From: Burkholderia sp. FERM BP-3421
GTDB lineage: Bacteria > Pseudomonadota > Gammaproteobacteria > Burkholderiales > Burkholderiaceae
Reading direction: 5' to 3'
DNA length: 64,000 nucleotides
Assembly (NCBI RefSeq): GCF_028657905.1
Contig: NZ_CP117782.1
Span: 1,736,001 to 1,800,000, forward strand
Shown piece by piece: positions 45,432 through 54,735 of the stretch. Within the stretch, counting starts at the first letter, position 1, and the number at the start of each line of letters is the position of its first letter. The notes under the pieces are model-generated. The model saw only the letters and a program-made list of their open reading frames with translations. It was not told the origin of the DNA and searched no databases. The translations under genes and the position numbers were made by a program.

Positions 45432-46655
45432 TCACGCGGCGGACCGCTGGTAGACGGTGACGCCGCCCTTCACGACGCGTTCGCACAAGGGCCGGCCGAA
45501 CCAGTAGGCCAGCTCGGCGAGGCTCGCCACCGGCCACACCGCGAAGTCGGCCTGGCGGCCCGCGGCGAGTTGCCCGTGCCGCGCGCCCTGGCCCAGCGCC
45601 GCGGCCGCATGGCGCGTGACGCCCAGCAGCACCTCCGGCACCGTCATGCGGAACAGCGTGCAGGCGAGATTGAGCGTCAGCAGCAGCGAGGTCAGCGGCG
45701 AGGTGCCCGGGTTGTGGTCGGTCGCGAGCGCGATCGGCACCCGGTGCTTGCGCAACAGGTCGAGCGGCGGCAATTGCGTCTCGCGAATGAAGTAGTACGC
45801 GCCCGGCAGCAGCACCGCGACGGTGCCCGCGGCCTTCATGGCCTCGACGCCGGCCTCGTCGAGGAATTCGAGGTGATCGGCCGACAGCGCGCGGTAACGC
45901 GCGGCCAGCGCGGTGCCGCCGCCGTTCGACAGCTGCTCCGCATGCATCTTGACGGGCAGCCCGCGCCGGGCGGCCGCTTCGAAGACGCGCTCGCTCTGCG
46001 CGAGCGAGAAGCCGATCCGCTCGCAGAACACGTCGACCGCATCGACGAGCCCTTCGTCCGCGAGCGCCGGCAGCATCCGTTCGCACACCTCGTCGATATA
46101 CGCGTCGGCGCGCCCCGCGTACTCGGGCGGCAGCGCATGCGCGCCGAGGAACGTGGTGTAGACGGCGACGGGAAAGCGTTCGCCCAGCTGCCGCGCGACG
46201 CGCAGCATCTTGCGCTCGCTCGCGAGGTCGAGCCCGTAGCCGGACTTGATCTCGATCGCCGTGACGCCCTCGGACAGCAGCGGTTGCAGGCGCGCGGCGG
46301 CCTGCGCGAACAGCTGCGCCTCGTCGGCCTCGCGCGTGGCGCGCACCGTCGAGACGATGCCGCCGCCGCGCCGCGCGACTTCCTCGTAGCTCGCGCCCGC
46401 GAGCCGCAGCGCGAATTCGTCGGCGCGCTGCCCGCCATAGATCAGGTGGGTATGGCAGTCGACCAGGCCGGGCGTGACCCAGGCGCCGCCGAGGTCTTCG
46501 TGCGGCCAGTGCGCATAGCCGTCGGGCAGCGCCGCGCGCGGCCCGAGCCAGGCAATCGTGCCGTCGCCCTGGACGGCGAGCGCCGCGTCGTCGATCGTGT
46601 CGTCGGGGTCGCCCTGCGGGCACAGCTTCAGGTTATGCCAGAGAATCGGTTTCAT
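45432..46655 (-). CDS. hutI: Imidazolonepropionase
   Basis: A 407-residue amidohydrolase that opens imidazolonepropionate to formimino-glutamate. Metal-binding motifs are PGLVDCHTHLIYGG and KMHAEQLSNGGG, with ALATDHNPGTSP near the C-terminus. The start overlaps the end of hutD by 23 bp, in a different frame. Confidence 0.95.
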   Translation of the reverse strand: MKPILWHNLKLCPQGDPDDTIDDAALAVQGDGTIAWLGPRAALPDGYAHWPHEDLGGAWVTPGLVDCHTHLIYGGQRADEFALRLAGASYEEVARRGGGIVSTVRATREADEAQLFAQAAARLQPLLSEGVTAIEIKSGYGLDLASERKMLRVARQLGERFPVAVYTTFLGAHALPPEYAGRADAYIDEVCERMLPALADEGLVDAVDVFCERIGFSLAQSERVFEAAARRGLPVKMHAEQLSNGGGTALAARYRALSADHLEFLDEAGVEAMKAAGTVAVLLPGAYYFIRETQLPPLDLLRKHRVPIALATDHNPGTSPLTSLLLTLNLACTLFRMTVPEVLLGVTRHAAAALGQGARHGQLAAGRQADFAVWPVASLAELAYWFGRPLCERVVKGGVTVYQRSAA

Positions 46656-47313
46656 GCGGTCGTGCGGTTGCAGTTGGATTCACGCGCGTCACGCGGACCG
46701 CGAGCAGCGTGCCCTCGCCGCGGACCGCGCAGGACGCGTCCGCCGCCGGAGCGTCGATCCGCAGCGTATCGAACGGATACAGCGTGTACGACTCGGCGCC
46801 GCCGTCGAGCGCGACGGCCAGCTCGCCCGCGACGCAGAACAGCAGCACGGTGTCGGCGTCGAGCCGCTCGCGCGCCCCGCCGCACCAGATCGCCACGTCG
46901 CCGCGCGCCAGCTCGCGCCGCACCATCAGGTTGAAATCGCGGGTCGGCCCGTCGTGCAGTTCGGCCCGCAGCGCCATTTCGCCGGCGAACGCGAGCCGGT
47001 CGAGCGGCCGCGCGAGCACGTGGCGCGCGCCGCCCTCCTCCACGAGCGTCATGCCCGCGCCCGACAGCAGCACCAGCGTGCGATCCACGCCGTCGAAGCG
47101 CGAGAACGGCCCCGGCTGCGCGACGTCCGCGACGCTCACGCGCCAGCTGAACGCGTCGAAGGTTGTGGCGGCGGCCGATGCCGCGGCCGCGGCCGCGGGC
47201 CGGCCGTCCGGCCCGCCCGCCGCGATCTCGCGCGTCACGCCGCCGCCGTTCTTCCACGGCGTCGCGACCAGCGCCTCCGCGCGGATCAGCGTCGTAGAGG
47301 ACGTGGCAGCCAT
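46633..47313 (-). CDS. hutD: HutD family protein
   Basis: A 226-residue cupin-like protein found in hut operons. The N-terminus is typical of the family (TPWKNGGGVTREIA and the FSWRVSVADVAQPGPFSRF segment). HutD is thought to limit Hut activity, perhaps by binding formimino-glutamate or formyl-glutamate; no enzyme activity is established. It follows hutU after 4 bp and overlaps hutI. Confidence 0.9.
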   Translation of the reverse strand: MAATSSTTLIRAEALVATPWKNGGGVTREIAAGGPDGRPAAAAAASAAATTFDAFSWRVSVADVAQPGPFSRFDGVDRTLVLLSGAGMTLVEEGGARHVLARPLDRLAFAGEMALRAELHDGPTRDFNLMVRRELARGDVAIWCGGARERLDADTVLLFCVAGELAVALDGGAESYTLYPFDTLRIDAPAADASCAVRGEGTLLAVRVTRVNPTATARPHETDSLA

Positions 47314-47317
47314 GCGC

Positions 47318-49006
47318 TCAGCGGCCGAGCATCGGCAGCTTGAGACCGGCTTCGCGCGCGGTCTCCTGCGCGAGTTCGTAGCCGGCGTCCGCGTGGCGCA
47401 TCACGCCCGTCGCGGGATCGTTGAACAGCACGCGCTCGACGCGCCGCGCCGCGGCGTCGGTGCCATCGCAGACGATCACCACGCCCGAATGCTGCGAGAA
47501 GCCCATGCCCACCCCGCCGCCATGATGCAGCGACACCCAGGTCGCGCCGCCCGCCGTATTGAGCAGCGCATTCAGCAGCGGCCAATCGCTGACGGCGTCG
47601 GAGCCGTCCTTCATCGATTCGGTCTCGCGGTTCGGGCTCGCGACCGAGCCGGTGTCGAGGTGGTCGCGGCCGATCACGACGGGCGCCTTCAGCTCGCCCG
47701 ACTTGACCATCTCGTTGAACGCGAGGCCGAGACGATAGCGGTCCTTCACGCCAACCCAGCAGATCCGCGCGGGCAGGCCCTGGAACGCAATGCGTTCGCG
47801 CGCCATGTCGAGCCAGTTGTGCAGGTGCGGATCGTCCGGGATCAGTTCCTTGACCTTCGCGTCGGTCTTGTAGATGTCTTCCGGATCCCCCGACAGCGCC
47901 ACCCAGCGGAACGGCCCCTTGCCTTCGCAGAACAGCGGACGGATATAGGCCGGCACGAAGCCCGGGAAGTCGAACGCGTTCTCGACCCCCATCTCGAGCG
48001 CCATCTGGCGGATGTTGTTGCCGTAGTCGAGGGTCGCCGCGCCGCGCTGCTGCAGCGTGAGCATCGCGCGCACCTGCGCGGCCATCGAGGTCTTCGCCGC
48101 ATGGACGATGCAGCCCGGATCGACCTTCTGGCTCTCGCGCCACTGGTCGACGGTCCAGCCCTGCGGCAGATAGCCGTGCACCGGATCGTGCGCGCTCGTC
48201 TGGTCGGTCACGCAATCGGGCGTGATGCCGCGCGCGACGCATTCGGCGAACACGTCGGCCGCGTTGCCGAGCAGGCCGACCGACACCGGCTTGCCGGCGC
48301 GCTTCGCGTCCTCGACGATCGCGAGCGCTTCGTCGAGCGTGCGCGCCTTCTTGTCGACATAGCGGGTCTTCATGCGGAAATCGATGCGCGACTCGTCGCA
48401 TTCGACGGCGATCATCGAGAAGCCCGCCATCGTCGCGGCGAGCGGCTGCGCGCCGCCCATTCCGCCGAGGCCGCCCGTCAGGATCCAGCGGCCGCTCGGG
48501 TCGCCGTTGAAATGCTGGTTCGCGACCGCGAAGAAGGTTTCGTACGTGCCCTGCACGATGCCCTGGCTGCCGATGTAGATCCAGCTGCCGGCCGTCATCT
48601 GGCCGTACATCATGAGGCCCTTGCGGTCCAGCTCGTTGAAGTGCTCCCAGTTGGCCCAGTGCGGCACCAGGTTCGAGTTCGCGAGCAGCACGCGCGGCGC
48701 GTCGGCATGCGTGCGGAACACGCCGACCGGCTTGCCCGACTGCACGAGCAGCGTCTCGTCGTCGTTCAGGTCCTTCAGCGACGCGAGGATCTGGTCGTAG
48801 CAATCCCAGTTGCGCGCCGCGCGGCCGATGCCGCCGTACACGACGAGCGCATGCGGATGCTCGGCGACCTCTGGATCGAGATTGTTCTGAATCATCCGGT
48901 AGGCCGCTTCCGTCAGCCAGCTCTTGCAGGTCTTGACGTTGCCGCGCGGCGCGCGGATCACGCGGGTGGGATCGAGGCGAGGATCGATGTGTTTCGGATG
49001 ATTCAT
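47318..49006 (-). CDS. hutU: Urocanate hydratase
   Basis: A 562-residue NAD-dependent urocanase, the usual length. Typical segments are MVYGGIGRAARNWDCYD-like VVYGGIGRAARNW near the N-terminus, GLGGMGGAQPLAATMAGF, and the active-site Cys in the DYGNNIRQMALEMG to FPGFVPAYIRPLFCEGKGPF region. The ATG at 49006 gives the family start (MNHPKHIDPRLDPTR); longer in-frame reading is spurious. It is the third gene of the run, 35 bp after hutC. Confidence 0.95.
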   Translation of the reverse strand: MNHPKHIDPRLDPTRVIRAPRGNVKTCKSWLTEAAYRMIQNNLDPEVAEHPHALVVYGGIGRAARNWDCYDQILASLKDLNDDETLLVQSGKPVGVFRTHADAPRVLLANSNLVPHWANWEHFNELDRKGLMMYGQMTAGSWIYIGSQGIVQGTYETFFAVANQHFNGDPSGRWILTGGLGGMGGAQPLAATMAGFSMIAVECDESRIDFRMKTRYVDKKARTLDEALAIVEDAKRAGKPVSVGLLGNAADVFAECVARGITPDCVTDQTSAHDPVHGYLPQGWTVDQWRESQKVDPGCIVHAAKTSMAAQVRAMLTLQQRGAATLDYGNNIRQMALEMGVENAFDFPGFVPAYIRPLFCEGKGPFRWVALSGDPEDIYKTDAKVKELIPDDPHLHNWLDMARERIAFQGLPARICWVGVKDRYRLGLAFNEMVKSGELKAPVVIGRDHLDTGSVASPNRETESMKDGSDAVSDWPLLNALLNTAGGATWVSLHHGGGVGMGFSQHSGVVIVCDGTDAAARRVERVLFNDPATGVMRHADAGYELAQETAREAGLKLPMLGR

Positions 49007-49041
49007 GACGGCTTGCTCCCGCAGGGAAAAAAAGACGGTTC

Positions 49042-49737
49042 TCAGAAATGTCCGGTGAAGCGATAACGGCTGCCCGGGTGCCACAGATTCACGACCGATG
49101 CCACGACGCCCTGCGACCAGGTTCGGCGATGCAGCACGAGACACGGCTCGGTGTCGCTCATCTCGAGGTGCTCGCGCATCGCCTTGTCCGGCGTCGCGGC
49201 CTCGATCCGGTACTCGACGCGCTGCAGCGGCGCGGCGCGCATCAGGTACTGGTTCGGCGTGACGTGCGTGAAATCCTGGTCCGCGTAGTCCGCCGCGACG
49301 GCCGGATTGACCCAGCGTTCCTCCAACTGCACGGGCTCGTCGTTCTCGTAGTGCAGCACCATCGAGCGGAAGATCCGCGCATGCAGCGCGACCTGCATCT
49401 CGTCGGCAAGCGCCTCGTCGGCCTTCATCGTGACGAGGTCGAGCACGCGCGCATGGTGCCGGTGCCCGCGCGCGTCGATCTCGTCGGAGATGCTGCGGAT
49501 CGCGACCAGCGTCGATTCGTACTTGGGCCGCGCGACGAAGGTGCCCGCCCCCTGGATCCGGGTCAGCACCTGCTCGGCCGTCAGCTCGCGCAGTGCGCGA
49601 TTGACGGTCATCCGCGCGACCTTGAACTCGCGCGCCAGCTCATTCTCGGACGGCACCTGATCGCCCTCCGCCCATTCGCCGGCGTGGATGCGTTCGAGGA
49701 TGAAATCCTTGATTTCCTGATAGGCGGGCGTGTTCAT
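49042..49737 (-). CDS. hutC: Histidine utilisation repressor HutC (GntR family)
   Basis: A 231-residue GntR/HutC repressor. The winged helix is at about 5-70 (QVPSENELAREFKVARMTVNRAL), followed by a UTRA ligand domain that in homologues binds urocanate. It is 4 bp downstream of hutH, so it is autoregulated as part of the operon. Its probable sites are the CTTGTATAGACA repeats at the hutH promoter. Confidence 0.94.
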   Translation of the reverse strand: MNTPAYQEIKDFILERIHAGEWAEGDQVPSENELAREFKVARMTVNRALRELTAEQVLTRIQGAGTFVARPKYESTLVAIRSISDEIDARGHRHHARVLDLVTMKADEALADEMQVALHARIFRSMVLHYENDEPVQLEERWVNPAVAADYADQDFTHVTPNQYLMRAAPLQRVEYRIEAATPDKAMREHLEMSDTEPCLVLHRRTWSQGVVASVVNLWHPGSRYRFTGHF

Positions 49738-49741
49738 CGCG

Positions 49742-51265
49742 TCACTGTTCCGATTCGAACGACAGCGGGCTGTGCGCGGCGAATGCGCCCGCCTGCACGA
49801 GACGCGCGATCGCGGCGATGTCCGGCGCGAAGTAGTGGTCGAGATCGTAGTGCGCGACCTCGGCGCGGATCGTCTTCATCACGCGGTCGAGCGCGGGGCT
49901 CGTCTCGCGCGGCGCGCGCAGGTCGACGCCCTGGGCGGCGGCGAGCAGCTCGATCGCCAGGATGTACTGGGTGTTGTCGGCGATGTCGGCGAGCTTGCGC
50001 GCGGCGAAGGTCGCCATCGACACGTGGTCTTCCTGGTTCGCCGAGGTCGGCAGCGAATCGACCGAGGCCGGATGCGCGAGCGTCTTGTTCTCGGACGCGA
50101 GCGCGGCCGCCGTCACGTGCGCGATCATGAAGCCGGAATTCACGCCGCCATCCTTGACCAGGAACGGCGGCAGGCCCGACAGCGTCGCGTCGATCAGCAG
50201 CGCGATGCGGCGTTCCGCGAGCGCGCCGATCTCGGCCGCCGCGAGCGCGAGGTTGTCGGCTGCGAATGCGACCGGCTCCGCGTGGAAATTGCCGCCCGAC
50301 AGGACTTCGCCCGTGTCCGGGAAGATCAGCGGGTTGTCCGACACCGCGTTCGCCTCGATGAGCAGCACCGACGCCGCGTGGCGCATCTGGTCGAGACACG
50401 CGCCCATCACCTGAGGCTGGCAGCGCAGGCTGTACGGATCCTGCACCTTGTCGCAATCGCGGTGCGACAGGTTGATGTCCGAACCTTCGAGCAGCGCGCG
50501 ATACGCGGCCGCCGCCTCGATCTGGCCGCGATGGCCGCGCAGTTCGTGGATGCGCGCGTCGAACGGCTTCACGGAGCCCGCCGCCGCGTCGACCGACAGC
50601 GCGCCGGCCACCAGCCCGGTGCGGTACAGGTCCTCGATCGCGAACAGGTTGTTGAGCGCGAGCGCCGTGGACGCCTGCGTGCCGTTCAGGAGCGCGAGCC
50701 CTTCCTTCGCCTGCAGCGTGAGCGGTTCGAGACCCGCGACGCGCAGCCCGTCGACGGCGCTCGCGCGCTCGCCGCGGATGAACACCTCGCCGATGCCGAG
50801 CAGCACGGCCGACATGTGCGCGAGCGGCGCGAGGTCGCCCGATGCGCCGACCGAACCCTTGACCGGGATCAGCGGCAGCACGTCGGCGTTGAACAGCGTG
50901 ACGAGCGCCTCCATCACGACGCGGCGGATACCCGAATGGCCGCGCCCCATGCTCGACAGCTTGAGCGCCATCAGCAGCCTCACGACGGGCAGCGCCATCG
51001 GCTCGCCCACGCCCACCGCATGCGACAGCACCAGATTGCGCTGCAGCAGCTCGAGCTGGTCGTGCGGGATGTGGGTGCTCGCGAGCCGGCCGAACCCCGT
51101 GTTGATGCCGTAGGCCGGCTCGCCCTTCGCGGCGATGGCCTCCACCGCCTGCGCACAGCGGTCGATCGCGGCGTGGCTCGCGGGATCGAGCACGATCCGC
51201 ACCTGTTCGCGGGCGATCCGGCGCAGTTGCGGGAGGGTCAGGTGGCCTGGGGTCAGCGTGATCAT
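49742..51265 (-). CDS. hutH: Histidine ammonia-lyase
   Basis: A 507-residue lyase that converts histidine to urocanate. The MIO prosthetic group forms from A141-S142-G143 in GSVGASGDLAPLAH. The ATG at 51265 gives the family start (MITLTPGHLTL). It is the first gene of the seven-gene hut operon (hutH-C-U-D-I-F-G). Confidence 0.96.
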   Translation of the reverse strand: MITLTPGHLTLPQLRRIAREQVRIVLDPASHAAIDRCAQAVEAIAAKGEPAYGINTGFGRLASTHIPHDQLELLQRNLVLSHAVGVGEPMALPVVRLLMALKLSSMGRGHSGIRRVVMEALVTLFNADVLPLIPVKGSVGASGDLAPLAHMSAVLLGIGEVFIRGERASAVDGLRVAGLEPLTLQAKEGLALLNGTQASTALALNNLFAIEDLYRTGLVAGALSVDAAAGSVKPFDARIHELRGHRGQIEAAAAYRALLEGSDINLSHRDCDKVQDPYSLRCQPQVMGACLDQMRHAASVLLIEANAVSDNPLIFPDTGEVLSGGNFHAEPVAFAADNLALAAAEIGALAERRIALLIDATLSGLPPFLVKDGGVNSGFMIAHVTAAALASENKTLAHPASVDSLPTSANQEDHVSMATFAARKLADIADNTQYILAIELLAAAQGVDLRAPRETSPALDRVMKTIRAEVAHYDLDHYFAPDIAAIARLVQAGAFAAHSPLSFESEQ

Positions 51266-51275
51266 GAAAGCGTCC

Positions 51276-51331
51276 TGTCTATACAAGTGTTCGGGTGACT
51301 GAAGTGTAGAGTCACGAGCTTGTATAGACAA
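51276..51331 (-). promoter_or_regulatory. hut operon promoter with two inverted HutC-type operators
   Basis: On the minus strand a -35 TTGTCT (51326-51331) and -10 TACACT (51303-51308) have 17-bp spacing. TGTCTATACAAG at 51276-51287 and its exact reverse complement CTTGTATAGACA at 51319-51330 resemble the HutC consensus CTTGTATATACAAG. One covers the -35 and the other lies downstream of the -10, a good arrangement for steric repression. Confidence 0.7.
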
Positions 51332-51517
51332 CTTGTTTTTGCGCTTTCGAAGGTCGGGAATTTCCCTTAGATCGATCTCGCGCGGACAGGCGAAGGACCG
51401 GGTGGAAGCACGCCGGGGGCCCACCGGCGCGGCGTGCGCGCCACCGTCATGGAAGGGCCGGATCGGGGGAAATCAGCGCACGGGCCAAGGGCGGGCGCGC
51501 CGGCCCGCGCCGCCGCG

Positions 51518-52291
51518 TTACGCGCGCGGCCAGGCGACGCAGGCCGCGTAGCCGTCGGGCGCCTCGAGCCAACCGGCCTCGAAGCCGGCCACGCCGCGCG
51601 CGGGCGACGCCGGCTCGACCACGCGCACGGCGGGCCGCGTCGCGTCGTAGGTGGGATCGACGACCGAGAACGCGGTGAGGCCGCCCGCGATGCCGGTGCC
51701 GAGCGCCTTGAGCAGCGCCTCCTTCGCGGACCAGACCCGGTAGAACGCCGCCTCGCGCGCGCCTTCCGGGTGCGCCTCGACCCACGCGCCGTCGTCGGCC
51801 GCGAACACCGCGGGCCCGAGCGACGCCCAGCCGATGCCCGGGCGATGCCATTCGATATCGACGCCGACCCGCGCCGTGTCGCTCCACGCGATCAGCGCAT
51901 GCCGGCCCGAATGCGAAACGTTGAAGTCGAACCCCGGCACGCACGCGGCCAGGTCGGGCGCGAGCCCGGGCCGGCCGGCCGCATCGGTGACGAGGCGCAC
52001 CTCGGCGGGCGCGATGCCGAGCCGCGCGCCGAGCAGGCCGCGCAGCGCCGTGCGGGTCGTCGCGCTGCGCACGCCGTCCTCGGCGCGCAGGAAGCGTCGG
52101 GCGCGGGCGCGCTCGTCGCCGCTCAGCACGTCGAATGCCGGCGTGTCGAGCGGCGTGTCGAACGCGAAATCGATGCGCAGCACCCGTACGGCCGCGCGCC
52201 GCGCCGCATCGGGTACGCGCACTTCGACAATCCGGCCGGCGGGCGCGCAAGCGGTCGAGAGAACGGCGTCGAGGTCGGCGGGCAGGCTCAT
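51518..52291 (-). CDS. 4'-phosphopantetheinyl transferase (Sfp type)
   Basis: A 257-residue enzyme that loads the phosphopantetheine arm of CoA onto carrier proteins. It has the three family motifs: FNVSHSGRHALIAW, VGVDIEW and the Mg-binding FYRVWSAKEALLKALG. It is of the broad Sfp/EntD type used for polyketide and peptide synthetases, but no such synthetase lies in this window. It stands alone between the hut operon and the hydrolase gene. Confidence 0.9.
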   Translation of the reverse strand: MSLPADLDAVLSTACAPAGRIVEVRVPDAARRAAVRVLRIDFAFDTPLDTPAFDVLSGDERARARRFLRAEDGVRSATTRTALRGLLGARLGIAPAEVRLVTDAAGRPGLAPDLAACVPGFDFNVSHSGRHALIAWSDTARVGVDIEWHRPGIGWASLGPAVFAADDGAWVEAHPEGAREAAFYRVWSAKEALLKALGTGIAGGLTAFSVVDPTYDATRPAVRVVEPASPARGVAGFEAGWLEAPDGYAACVAWPRA

Positions 52292-52565
52292 GGGTGGCGA
52301 GGGCGTGCAATGGAAAAAGGCATCTTAGCGGATGCAGCCGCCGGACGAAGTATCGATTGCCCTAGCTCGCGCGCCGGCCTCGCTCGACGTCGCGATCCCG
52401 CCGCCTGGCGCCCCCCTCCGTCGAGGCCGCCGCGAGCCGGCCCGCCCACCGACGCCGGCGACCTCGCCGCGCCCGCCTCCCGTCGACCCAGCGCCCCGGC
52501 CCGCACACCGGACATCCCGCGCGGGAAGCGCGTCTCGCCGCCCCCAGCGCACGTCTCGCCGGCCG

Positions 52566-53543
52566 TTACGCGCGCCGCCCCGCCGCGGATTCGGCCGGAC
52601 GCCGCACGACCTCGCCCGGCGCCCCGGCCGGCAGCGCGCCGTCCTGCAGCCAATGCAGCGCGAGCGGCCACAGCGTCGCCGCGAAACACGAATGAAAGAA
52701 TGCGAAGTGACCGATCGCCGGCACACCGATCTCCTGCGGCGCGATCCGCACATGCGTGACCTCGCTGCGTGCGTAATACGCGAGCAGGCGCTCGATCGCC
52801 GCGACCGTGCCGAACTCGTCGTCGGCCAGACCGACCGCGAGGATCGGCGCACTCACGCGTGCAAAGCGCGCGACCAGCTCGCGGCGGGTCTCCTGCGTCT
52901 CGAACAGCGGCGCGCGCGCGTAGGTGTCCTCGAAGCGCGGCCGGCAGCGGCTCCACGACAGCGCCACGCCCTTGGGCGTGTCCTCCATCCAGCCGAGCCG
53001 CTTCGCGGGCACGTAGCCGAGCAGATGCGCGAGCGCCGGCATCGCGAGATACCACTTGAGCAGCATCCCGAACCGGTGCGTCGGCGCGGTGTCGCGCCAG
53101 TACGCATACTGCGCGCCGACGGTGAACACGCGGCGCAGCTGCGCGCTCGAGGCCGCGAGGCCGAGCGCGAAGCCGCCGATGCTGTGGCCGACGAGATCGA
53201 GCGGCCGGCCGGGAAAGCGCTGCAGCGCGAACTGCAGCACCGCCTCGCAATCGAAGCGCCCCCAGTCGAGCCAGGTCGCATGAAAGCCCGCGAGCCGCGC
53301 GGGGCGCGATTCGCCGATGCCGCGATAGTCGTAGACGAGCACGTCGCGGCCCTGGCCGAACAGATAGGCCGCGAACCGGAAGTAGTAGCGGCAGCGCACC
53401 GAGGTCGCGCAGTTGATGACCGTGACCGGTCGCCGCGAAGCCGGCGCGCGATGGCGCCACATGAAGCCGCGCACCGGATAGCCGTCCGCCGCGATCGCGA
53501 CGAACGGCTCGGGCGGCATGGCCTCGGGAAACGGTATCGCCAT
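52566..53543 (-). CDS. Alpha/beta hydrolase
   Basis: A 325-residue alpha/beta hydrolase. The nucleophile elbow is GHSIGG near residue 120 (DLVGHSIGGFALGLA), preceded by the strand/turn VYDYRGIGESRP, and the predicted acid is in VGLADDEFG with a His in IGHFAFFH. It resembles the YheT/serine hydrolase-type predicted esterases. The ATG at 53543 follows AGGAGA. It is divergent from a LysR gene 125 bp away, which probably controls it. Confidence 0.85.
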   Translation of the reverse strand: MAIPFPEAMPPEPFVAIAADGYPVRGFMWRHRAPASRRPVTVINCATSVRCRYYFRFAAYLFGQGRDVLVYDYRGIGESRPARLAGFHATWLDWGRFDCEAVLQFALQRFPGRPLDLVGHSIGGFALGLAASSAQLRRVFTVGAQYAYWRDTAPTHRFGMLLKWYLAMPALAHLLGYVPAKRLGWMEDTPKGVALSWSRCRPRFEDTYARAPLFETQETRRELVARFARVSAPILAVGLADDEFGTVAAIERLLAYYARSEVTHVRIAPQEIGVPAIGHFAFFHSCFAATLWPLALHWLQDGALPAGAPGEVVRRPAESAAGRRA

Positions 53544-53668
53544 GGGTTCTCCTGATTCCGGCGGCCGCATCGGCCCCCGCGTTCTCATTCTGTCCTGTCT
53601 CGCCATTGCACTTGACGCATGACGATATCTCAACCAATCTTCGGGCTCCGTTCGCATGAGCGTCACGC

Positions 53669-54595
53669 ATGTCAACTCCCCTCGTCCGCCTGCCGCCCCT
53701 CGATCTGCTGCGCGGCTTCGTCGCGGTGGGCCGGCGCATGAGCATCACGCTCGCCGCGCAGGACCTGTGCCTGACCCAATCGGCCGTGAGCCGCCAGGTG
53801 CACGCGCTCGAGGCGCAGCTCGGCGTCGCGCTGCTGCATCGCGGCTACCGGTCGATCGCGTTCACGCCGGAAGGCGAACGGCTGTTCCACGCCGCCGACG
53901 CCGCGCTGCGCCAGCTGCAGGACACCGTGGCGATGCTGCGCGCGCCGCAGGCGCGGCAGCCCGTGACGATCACCGCCAGCATCGGCGTGACCGCGCTGTG
54001 GCTGCTGCCGAGGCTCGGCGGGTTCCAGCGGCGCCATCCCGACATCGACCTGCGCGTCGCCGCCAACGACAAGTCGCTCGACCTGCGCGCCGAAGGCATC
54101 GACCTCGGCATCCGCTATTGCACCGCGCAGCGCGCGCCGGCGGGCGCGCTGCGCCTGTTCGACGAAACCGTCGTGCCGGTCGCGCATCCGTCGGTCAGCC
54201 GCACGGCGCTGTCGAGCGCCCGTGCGCTCGGCGCGCACGTGCTGCTCGAATTCGACGGCCCGCGTCACGCGCAACTGCAATGGACCGATCATCTCGCCGC
54301 GATCGGCCTCGCGAACGCGCGGCCCAAGGGCGTGCTGCGCTTCAACCAGTACGATCAGGTGATCCTGGCCGCCGTCGCCGGCCAGGGCATCGCGCTTGGC
54401 CGGCTCGCGCTCGTCGGGCCGCTGATCGCCGACGGACGGCTCGCGGTGCTCGGTCGCAGCGCGCCCGAACTCAAGCGCGATTTCGGCTATTGGCTATACG
54501 CCGCCGAGCCGTCCCCGCGCGCCAACGTGCTCGCCGTGCGCGACTGGATCCGCGACGAGGCCCGCGCCTACGAGGCCGCGCCCACGCTCGGCTGA
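53669..54595 (+). CDS. LysR family transcriptional regulator, GcvA-like
   Basis: A 308-residue LysR protein. The N-terminal helix-turn-helix reads PPLDLLRGFVAVGRRMSITL with LTQSAVSRQVHALEAQLG, the pattern of the GcvA subgroup. The effector domain (about 95-300) has ITASIGVTALWLLPRL and DLGIRYC. It is divergent from the alpha/beta hydrolase gene. The ligand is unknown. Confidence 0.88.
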   Translation: MSTPLVRLPPLDLLRGFVAVGRRMSITLAAQDLCLTQSAVSRQVHALEAQLGVALLHRGYRSIAFTPEGERLFHAADAALRQLQDTVAMLRAPQARQPVTITASIGVTALWLLPRLGGFQRRHPDIDLRVAANDKSLDLRAEGIDLGIRYCTAQRAPAGALRLFDETVVPVAHPSVSRTALSSARALGAHVLLEFDGPRHAQLQWTDHLAAIGLANARPKGVLRFNQYDQVILAAVAGQGIALGRLALVGPLIADGRLAVLGRSAPELKRDFGYWLYAAEPSPRANVLAVRDWIRDEARAYEAAPTLG

Positions 54596-54735
54596 CGCCG
54601 CCGGCGTCAGGCTACCAGTTCTGGTAGTTGCGGTGCTTTTTCCTCCCGCGTGAAATAGGTCGCGATGGAACCGCGAACTCGACCGCGCACCCTTGTCGAG
54701 CCGGCCCATCCCAGACATCCGACCGGAGGTCACGC

